A DNA stretch of 64,000 nt. Origin: Arabidopsis thaliana. Taxonomy: Eukaryota; Streptophyta; Magnoliopsida; Brassicales; Brassicaceae. The stretch spans positions 11,098,001 to 11,162,000 of the forward strand of contig NC_003076.8 of assembly GCF_000001735.4 (NCBI RefSeq), written 5' to 3'. Of the stretch, positions 56,202-64,000 are shown in pieces; the first letter of the stretch is position 1, and each line of letters begins with the position of its first letter. The notes below the pieces were generated by a model. It was not told the origin of the DNA and ran no database searches. It saw only the letters and a program-made list of their open reading frames with translations. The position numbers and the translations under genes were made by a program.

Positions 56202-58562
56202 TTCTACCCCTCCCCCCCCCTTAAAGGAATTTGTCCCCAAATTTTATCTTTTGGGCATCTCCTTCTTCTTAGGTTTCTCCTGACACTCGCTCATAAGATT
56301 CTTAAGTCCTTCTCCATGTAATGCTCCTTCTCGCCACCTTGGACAACTTGATTATCTTCACTATCACTCATTGCTTATTATTATTCCACCTTCTCTTGAA
56401 TTCGTCTCGCCACAGTTTTCACCAATCCCTAGTCTTTCATTTGGCTGAATCGCTCTTTACATAATTTCAGCTATTGAAAACTTCTATTCTCGTCTTGATG
56501 GTAATATCTTATCCGAAGGTAGAGATAACTCTTCCCACAAGTTTCTTGCTTTGTCAATATTTGATACCACAAACTACTCCATTCTGAGAAATCCTTAAAT
56601 CATAAAAGCTTAAGTTGGAGTGATTAGGAAAGCTTCTTCATCTCTAGCATCTTCTGACTCTCTTATATTTTTTAACTTCTTGGGGTACGAAGGTTACTTC
56701 CTTAATGTACCATGACTCAAGCCATTTCCCAACTGAATTCTCACTACTTGAACATTTATCTGACCGGTAAAGAGATTCTTCGATGTTTACCACAGATACT
56801 TCAACTACTCGCTTCTCCACAACAAGGGTTCGGCTTCAGGGAACAGTTCAATCTAATGACTACTCCAATTAGGAAGGCACCCTCAACAATTACACACAAA
56901 AACTTGGGATCACTCAACACTCCGGAGTCGACCCCACTCAACACGGATGCATGCATAATTTAAATTAAGCAACTAATCTACCAACTATTCACACAATCAC
57001 ACAATCACATTCAAGAGAATAAATAAAACCCATACGTACCTTATCTGAGACTCTTAAGGTCAAGAAGGCTTAGGGTAAATCTATTTCTATGGTTTAACTC
57101 TCACTCAGTAACTTGATACCTTCATGACTTCCCGATCGATAGACTGGCCGGGGTGACGGACCGTTGATGACTCCTTCATCTTTTTCAACAAAAAGACTTG
57201 ACCCATTCATAAGTTCTCAAACACTTCCTTAACTCCTCTGACTATTCTTCCCATAACCAACTTTTCTCTGGTTTCTTCTCAGGTACTTTGATTTGTCCCC
57301 ATCATTTTAACTTTGCCATTTCCTTTAATGACTTGGATCATTCTTCATATATCATCCTCCGATATTAACTCCAAGACTTGATTCCGTGGATCATTGTCTC
57401 TCTACTCCTTTAATGCTTACATTCGATTGTTTTCCTTTTCGGTACGACTTCCTTTCGTTCTCATATTTACCTTTACGATACCTCCAATCTTAACTTCGTT
57501 TAACTGATCATCTTCTTTGAATCTACAACCTCCTCATATTTTGTACACTTCTCCCTTTAGCGGCTTCAGTTGAACTACTTAACTCATCACTCTTCTTTAC
57601 CGACTTTCTCCTTTAAGTTTTGGATCTTTCATACCTTGCACCTTTACTCGCTCGATAATCTTTTTGCATTATCTCTATCTTGATCATCCCGCTTACACCC
57701 GTTTACTCTCTGATCATGTATCCTTCTTCGAACATTACCATTTGATCCTTAGACGCAGTTTTCTTCCCACATCCCTCCGATAACGATATTCCTTTGATCA
57801 AACTTCACCTTCTCAGTTTTTGATTCACCTCACCTTGTCTTACTACGCCTCCTTTTTCCCTTTATAATGATCCCAAAAATATACTCCATCTCCTTTCTCG
57901 AACTCCATCGTTACTCACCATATATTGATTTGTGATCACCACCTATGTCTCTTAAATGGTTTTGCTCCCCCAATACTCAATCTCTTCTTCACCCACTACT
58001 TCGATGTGCTGCTTACTCTTCATTTAAGTGATCTCCAATAACTTTCCTTCTAATCACTTACTTCTTCTCAGCTTCATCACTTCCCTCATGCCTTTCTCCG
58101 ATTAATAAGTCTTGCTCATCATTCTTCCAAATGATTTCATTCATCTTCCGTTTTCCTCCTTCCTTAGAAATGATCTTTACACCTTCGGCTCTTGTCCTCT
58201 GCAACTCGCATCTCATCACCCACCTTGGCTCTTACTCTTTCTCTAAAAATCTCCTCAACTTCTCCTTCACTATTTCTTAGTTTTCTCCGAAACAACTTAC
58301 CTGCTTCCCCTTTTGCTCTCACTTGAGTTACAAGCCCTTGTTACTGAGCTCGACCAGGATTCTTCAACACTTTAAATCTTGGTTGCGGTCCCCCACGACC
58401 ATCCATTCTCAATCCAATCCAAACGTACAACTACAACAACAACAAGGGCAATACCTAACCCATTCCCCACTAACTCAGGACATACAAGTTTACCTAGTTG
58501 CTTTTGCGACTCATTTACTCGATAAAACTTTTAGAAAACGTGTGTCCCGTGAGCATCATGAA
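56202..58562 (-). other. Element F interior, pyrimidine-rich on plus, no gene
   Basis: About 2.4 kb with only short frames. Composition is C/T-rich on plus and A/G-rich on minus throughout, for example 57400-58300. I see no protease, RT, integrase or knuckle motif. It may be an eroded or internally substituted interior. Confidence 0.6.
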
Positions 58563-58578
58563 CCATGCTCTGATACCA
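58563..58578 (-). other. Primer-binding site of element F (tRNA-Met)
   Basis: Minus TGGTATCAGAGCATGG, complementary to initiator tRNA-Met, directly beside the 5' LTR. The LTR's first bases (TGT) are lost or changed here. Confidence 0.85.
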
Positions 58579-60087
58579 AAACGCCCTCGAATCGCTCTAT
58601 GGCCTGACAAGCCAAGGGCAACCCGGAAACGCCACATTGATAACTCACACGGACAACCCAACTTAGGTTCCAAATGGCTTTAGACCCTTAGCCAGATTAT
58701 CCACATGAACATCCCTCACGAACGCGGTTTAGGCTTTTCAACCCTTGCCATGATCGTGAGTTATGTCAGTCCCGACAAGACTAATATCGCATGAAACACA
58801 CTCTTTATATGAAAATAATCTTTTATAATATATAAATTTCTCAGACAACCAAGTATCCAAAACGTTTCAACAATGGGCCCTTGAGCATACACGCTCAAAT
58901 CCAACAAAAATCATAATCATTAAATTTTGCAAAAAACAACAAACTATATACCGGCTTTCCTACGTCTTGAGCATCCCTCTAATGGTTCCCACTAAGGTTT
59001 CCTGCAAAACAAAATGGAGTCATAAGAAATCTAAGATTACTTAGTGAGCTCGGTCTACCTGCAACAGATATTAGTTCCCCATCCCACTATCATAATACGA
59101 AACACGCAACAGAGAATAACAACAAAAGGTAGCTTGCCGAAGCATCTACCAAAAATATGCACATGCAACTAAGACTCCTGTTTTATTAAGTTTTTAAAAG
59201 GGCCCGATATGCAAAACATCAAACCCAACGCCAAACACACACTCCCGTGATCTCCCGCGTTACAACCACAAAGGTATGTAACCGGAGCATCACTAACAAA
59301 CGCTACACCGTCGTGTAGACACTCGGCCAGGGTAGCTAGCCCCGTCTCTCCGAATTCTTCACACTTCATGGCGATCAAGTAACATAGTTACAAGACCCCA
59401 CAATATCACGGTTCACTACGAAGGTCAGACATACCACGATCTTGATACGCTTATGGTCTCTTCCTCCTACCACGAGCACCACGTATCAAGACCCATATTT
59501 AACATATTATGAGACATATGGTTACTCAAAATCATAGAATCATCAATATTCTTACTCACCACAACCTCCCAAACATAAGCCTTAAGCATAAGAATCTAAA
59601 AAAACCTCATATGCGGCTTAGTACCATTAATTAATACTCATATAATTCATGAAATAAATCAATGAATGCAAGAGTATATGATCATGCAACCAAACAAGCA
59701 ATCATGCAACCAAACAAGCAATCAATCACCCAAATAAACACTCAAACCTATCATGTGCCATATCACACGCTTCAAGACTCACAGAGATTCGGTTGAAGGT
59801 TTAAGGTTAGCTTCAACGATTCTCGGACATTCGATGGCTTCCCAATCTTGATCCCAGCTCAATTTAACTCTCCTCATCTTAATCTAACACCTCTTGATAG
59901 AAGCAGCCTTGATTCATGAAGCTTTACTCCGAATAAAGACGGGTTCCTCGGAAGGTTCTCGATCGGACAGGAAAACAGCTTGGATTTCTCGCTCATGGGC
60001 AGGAATTCTCGATCACAGACATGATTTCTTCACTCACAGTAAAAAAATCTCAGTCACGGGCAGAGTTTTTCAATCGTGGGCAAGTTT
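58579..60087 (-). repeat. 5' LTR of element F, truncated
   Basis: Colinear with 54099 to about 55560 (shared text such as 'tttagacccttagccagattatccacatgaac'), including the palindrome at 59023-59043. It has a small insertion of CATGCAACCAAACAAGCAAT-type duplication near 59690-59715. It breaks at 60087 inside GGGCAAGTTT, where Athila sequence begins, so about 600 bp of the U3 end, including the phased array, is missing. Confidence 0.82.
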
Positions 60088-61505
60088 CCAATAGTCGGAT
60101 TGACTCGAACTTGCAGTACTTATCAATCAAGCAATAATCAAGAGAAATATAGATCATGACTCCTAACTAAACTAAAGAAAACGTTTATTTTTTAAGACCC
60201 AATAAACTCAAAAACGGAAAATAATAAGAATCAAAAATAAAACCAATATTAGTAAGAACCTCCCCAGTGGTATTAAAATCCAGAGAAATCGGGAAAAATA
60301 AATCAAAAATGAAAGAAAATAAAAGAAAGGGAAAAGAAAAATCAAACTTGTGGGTTGCCTCCCACTAAGCGCTTGTTTTGAGTAAATAGGTTGACTCTGT
60401 AGTTGCTTAATCAACAGGTGGATCCTGAAGATCCAAAGGCTTTTCTACTGGAATCTTGGCTTCAGCCCAGTAGTGTTTGACTCTATGTCCATTCACAGCA
60501 AATGGTTTTTCATTGTTGTTTTTGAGAATGACTATTCCATATGGCCTAACCGAGTGGACTATGAAGGGATCTGTCCAACGAGAACACAATTTTCCAGGAA
60601 ATATTGTCAATCTAGAATCATAAAGAAGTACCTGGTCATTAGGCTCAAAGGTCCGAGTGAGGATCTTCTTGTTGTGGTAAGCTTTTGTGTGTTCCTTGTA
60701 GAGCTTCGAGTTGTCTAAGGCGTGAATTCATAATTCATCAAGCTCATTCAACTGAATAAGACTCCTTTCTCCAGTTGATTTGATGTCGAAATTCATCATC
60801 TTGACTACCCAAGCTGCTTTGTGCTCTAATTTCACTAAAAGATGACAAGCTTTACCATATAGAAGATGAAAATGTGTGGTCCCAAGCGGAGTTTTGAAAA
60901 CTATCTTGTAGGCCCACAGTGCATCATCTAACTTGTAGGACCACTCCTTTTTCGCTTTACCCACTGTTTTCTCAAGAATCTCTTTGATTTGCCTGTTGCA
61001 AACTTCAACTTGGCCGCTCGTTTGTGGATGGTAGGGAGTAGCAACCCGATGCTGAACTCCATACTGTAAAAGCAATTTCGCTAGAATCTTGTTAATGAAA
61101 TGCTTACCTTTGTCACTAATGACTATGCGTGGCACTCCAAAACGAGGGAAGATGATTAACTTGAAGAGTTTCATGACAATCGCTAAATCGTTCTTTGGAC
61201 TAGCTATAGCTTCTACCCATTTGGAGACATAATCCACAGCTACTAGGGTGTAGAGATTCTTGTTGGATTGCGGGAAGGCTCCCATGAAATCTATACCCCA
61301 ACAATTAAAGACTTCGACTTCGAGTATAAATTTCTGAGGCATCTCATTACGCTTGCTGATCTTTCCCCTTCTCTGACAAGGGTCACATTGCGATATGAAC
61401 TTCTGAGCATCCCGAAACATTGTAGGCCACCAAAAGCCTGCTTGAAGAACTTTGGATACTGTGAAATGACCACCATAGCTAGAGCTGTGACAATGCGATA
61501 GTATA
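60088..61505 (-). mobile_element. Athila fragment: 3' interior and end of pol
   Basis: 60088-60406 matches the non-coding 3' interior of Athila-N ('ccaatagtcggattg', GGGTTGCCTCCCACT at 60353). Above it lies the end of pol. The fragment is cut on the left by element F and on the right by the LTR of element G (61506). This is the only Athila copy here that keeps both pol and this type of 3' interior. Confidence 0.75.
60407..61505 (-). pseudogene. Athila integrase and C-terminal tail
   Basis: Starts inside the zinc finger ([11 protein letters not shown]...CDPCQRRGK). The core has D in GIDFMGAF, D in ISDKGKHF and E in [12 protein letters not shown], all present. One in-frame stop (TGA at 60728-60730) follows QLNELDEL. 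The frame continues to SRWTDPFIVHSVRPYG and ends at 60407. The front is removed by element G. Confidence 0.85.
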
Positions 61506-62714
61506 TGAAATAACCCGATTTTCACTGATTTTATCTACGTGTTAGGTATAAGATTTTGAGTCTTTATGTTATTTCTCGAGTCTTTTTTGTGTCTTTTTAG
61601 GTATTCTATGAAATGGGACAACAATGGAGATAATGAGACATTTTGGAGCAAAAGTTATGAAAAAGGAAGCTTAGGACGATTTTGGTTCAGGAATCAGCGA
61701 GGAGTGTCGATCGACACACTCTTGGTGTCGATCGACACCAGTTTCGGCCCAGAAAAAACCCTAGATGCCTCCGAGTTTACAGAAGATCAAGTATGCCCCA
61801 GTAGATTTCCCTATTTGCGTTATTAGTCCCTTGATGTTTTTAGGGTATATATATATTAGTTTTAGACCTAAGTTTCTTTTATCAAGTCTTTTATCAAGTT
61901 TTCTACAAACCCTATTACTGAGAGACATAAACCAGTCGTCGATTGTTTTCAGAGTTTTATTCAGATCTATATATAGTGAAGAGATCCATTCTTTCCCCTT
62001 CTCTATTTACTGTGTTTATGCTTTCACACTCAAATATGTTGTTTGCTTCATCCAATATGTCTGAGTAATCTTCTTGTTAGGAATAGGGTTTCTCATTAGG
62101 GATTCATATGGTTTAGTAGATTGTCCCCCTTGTTAGGTTATCTGTAGAATTTTTCATCTTTAACTATGCATAATGCTAGATCTGGAGTAATTAACTAGAT
62201 CTTGAATCCAGACAATAGATATGCCCGCCATAGGTATCTGTAGTTGGATCTATTATTTGATGAGTCTGGTTTATAGGTGTGTAATAAGAATCGGCCTATC
62301 TACTAAAATGAACAATTGAACTCGTTAAGAATGCATATTTAGGTTGATAGTTTCTCGGCTTCTCTGGTTATTATAAGCTATAGATATAGGGAGTTTTGCA
62401 GCACGCCCACCGGTTATTCCATAATTAGAGTTTGAGTTTAAGAATGGTTCGATAACAACCTTGCTTTCATTAGATCTACTAACTAATAGTTACCCTGAGA
62501 ATACCCTGTTCCTAGCTCTTTATTAAATCGTTTACAACACAATCAATCTGCTGTCTTTTTACTTTGTTCTCTTTTATTTTCACTATTACCATGCTAGCTT
62601 AATCTCGACATTCAACTCACTGTTTGAACAAAAGAACTCCGTGAATTCGATCCTAAAATACTACAATTGATCTCTTATTTGAAAGAGTAGTTCTAGGTAA
62701 TTTGAACCATATCA
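61506..62714 (+). repeat. 5' LTR of element G
   Basis: Starts TGAAATAACCCG (expected TGATATAACCC) and ends GAACCATATCA. Palindromes are at 61703-61718 and 61724-61739, with centres 21 bp apart. TATA (TATATATATATT) lies at about 61846-61857, roughly 110 bp downstream of the palindromes, so the pair is in the U3 enhancer position. Confidence 0.9.
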
Positions 62715-62718
62715 AATT

Positions 62719-62735
62719 TGGCGCCGTCGCCGAAG
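62719..62735 (+). other. Primer-binding site of element G
   Basis: TGGCGCCGTCGCCGAAG, the Athila PBS (tRNA-Asp type), starts 4 bases after the LTR. Confidence 0.8.
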
Positions 62736-62841
62736 TTCTTGAGAATCAACATTGAGTTTTGTTTAGAGATTTCGTTTAGTTTTTACTTCTATTTTGTTAC
62801 ACACGTGTTTCTTGTTTTCTTCTTTTCTAAGTTTCAGGTGT

Positions 62842-64000
62842 ATGCCTAGGCAAACAAGGAGCACAAAACAGAAGGAGCTTATCAACTTGTCTGTTCTGGA
62901 CTTGGGAAAACTTGAACGCACCAACCGAAAAACTCAGAAATTAGCAATGGCTGAAAAAGTCATCAGAGCTGATGCAGAAGGAGTTTTGAGAGATGAGGAT
63001 GGGCAAGCTTACAATGAGGCTGGTCAGAGATTGGATGATCATGGACTCATCCTACTTGAGGACGCCAATGAGGATCAAGCGCGCCTCAATGCGCAGTTAG
63101 CTGCTAGAGATGTAGCAGGGCTCGGTGGTGAGCGACACCAACTAGGTGTCGATCGACACCATCGGGAGCAGCACGCGGATGCAATCGGTATCGAACGACA
63201 CAACAGAGGTGTCGATCGACACCAACACCAGATTCCTGCAGCTATTCTTCCATCTGCGGAACCTCGTCGTACTCTTGGGGATTTCAACAGACCAGACCTG
63301 TTCTATGCTAATCGATCAGCGATTGTACCCCCACATTCCAGAGAAACGACTATGAGCTGAAGCCTGGCTACTTTGCTTTAGTTGGCTAGCATCCTTTCCA
63401 TGGCTTATCTCATGAGCAGCCAATGGATCATATCGAGCGATTTGAGGACCTTGTTCTGAGCATCAAGGCTAATGGAGTCTCAGAGGACTACCTACTGTGC
63501 AAGTTTTTCCCTTATTCACTTGTTGGGGAAGCAGCTTCTTGGCTGAAGCAACTTAAAGCAGGTTCCCTCAAGACTTGGAGAAGCATCAAGATAGTCTTTT
63601 TGAACAATTTCTACGATGATGCTAAGTCTGAGGAGTTGAGAAACAAGCTGTCTACCTTCACACAAGGTCCAACTTTCAAGGCTGCTTGGATTTGTTTCAA
63701 GGAGTACCAACGAGATTGTCCACATCATGGTTTCAGTGAGGTACAACTTCTAGGTACCTTTTTCAGAGGAGTTGATTGGAGATACCAGATGGCTCTAGAT
63801 GCAGCGAGTAATGGTAACTTCAATACACGTTACCCAGCTGATGCTACAGCCGTGATAGAGAAGCTTGCTTGTCGCAACAATACCAAGAATGCTGATTTTG
63901 AGAGGAAGAAGATTGCCGGAGCTATTTCAGGAAATCAGATGGCAGAGGTTAATGCTAAGCTGGATTCGGTTCATAACTTGCTCACAAGGAAGAAGCATGC
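62842..64000 (+). pseudogene. gag: Element G gag, frameshifted, runs off the window
   Basis: ATG at 62842 (MPRQTRSTKQKELINLSVLDL) directly follows TTTCTAAGTTTCAGGTGT, which resembles a 3' splice site. GV(D/E)RH heptads lie at 63124-63223. A one-base deletion near 63332 shifts the frame and gives a stop at 63358. The capsid then continues in the other frame, with a TAG at about 63388 (Gln expected) and a short in-frame loss in the GPAEAFKAAW block. The end is outside the window. Confidence 0.78.

Larger units (their letters stand above)
54099..60087 (-). mobile_element. Element F: chromovirus-type LTR element with non-coding interior
   Basis: Minus: 5' LTR 58579-60087 (truncated at its outer end), PBS, interior 56202-58562, PPT, 3' LTR 54099-56201. 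The interior shows no gag or pol homology on either strand. It is non-autonomous or very degraded. The left flank is element E gag; the right side breaks into an Athila fragment. Confidence 0.75.
61506..64000 (+). mobile_element. Element G: 5' end of an Athila-type element
   Basis: LTR 61506-62714, PBS, then gag from 62842, running off the window. Same family as Athila-N, with gag capsid blocks and LTR nearly the same in sequence and length (1,209 bp). It was inserted into the Athila integrase fragment on its left. Whether it has RT and integrase is not visible. Confidence 0.85.

Noticed and set aside
57000..58300. Hidden gag-pol in the element F interior
   Set aside because: I scanned both strands for catalytic and zinc-knuckle motifs and found none.

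Overview
The window looks like repeat-packed, probably pericentromeric, heterochromatin of a Brassicaceae plant. The basis is the families present: Athila-type Ty3/gypsy elements with their private ORF-1 protein, Tat-lineage (ATLANTYS-like) gypsy elements with an antisense ORF, Tekay-like chromoviruses primed by initiator tRNA-Met, and an En/Spm (CACTA) transposon. I see no host protein gene, rRNA or tRNA gene. Nearly every coding stretch belongs to a transposable element, and most are broken by stops or frameshifts.

Layout. 1-1199: 3' end of a plus-strand Tat element (antisense ORF, polypurine tract, LTR). 1440-2323: remnant of an Athila-type LTR. 2324-4708: minus-strand fragment of another Athila-type family (gag plus LTR). 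4709-13508: a decayed plus-strand Athila element (gag, protease, RT, integrase, ORF-1, 3' LTR). 13509-19070: a minus-strand Tat element (gag, protease, RT, two RNase H domains, integrase, antisense ORF). 19071-25372: left part of a CACTA element inserted in the Tat gag, with a broken TNP2-type gene and the start of a second gene.

25373-54098 is a nest. An Athila-like gag/protease-only element (here called E) lies in the CACTA intron. A solo LTR (D) sits in E, a small gag-only LTR element (B) sits in D, and a chromovirus LTR (B2), a solo LTR (H) and a gag/protease-only Athila element (Athila-N) sit in B. An almost intact chromovirus (C, 40262-47281) sits in Athila-N. Several layers are proven by matching 5-bp target duplications: TAGGC for B, GTTCC for C, GACCT for B2, TGCGT/CGCGT for H, and GTCAC/GTCCC for D.

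54099-60087: a minus-strand chromovirus-like LTR element (F) with a non-coding interior. 60088-61505: a minus-strand Athila pol 3' end. 61506-64000: the 5' end of a plus-strand Athila-type element (G).

The main unexplained structure is that each LTR family carries its own dense, periodic or palindromic motif patch. Athila-type LTRs carry pairs of the palindrome GGTGTCGATCGACACC exactly 21 bp apart, and the same motif is reused inside gag as a 7-codon repeat. Chromovirus LTRs B, D, F and H carry GGGCAA/TTGCCC arrays with a 10-11 bp period. LTRs C and B2 carry AGCT-rich arrays of 30-31 bp period. A second 21-bp palindrome recurs with compensating arm changes. The near-intact element C also shows a GT-AG interval whose removal puts gag and pol in frame.
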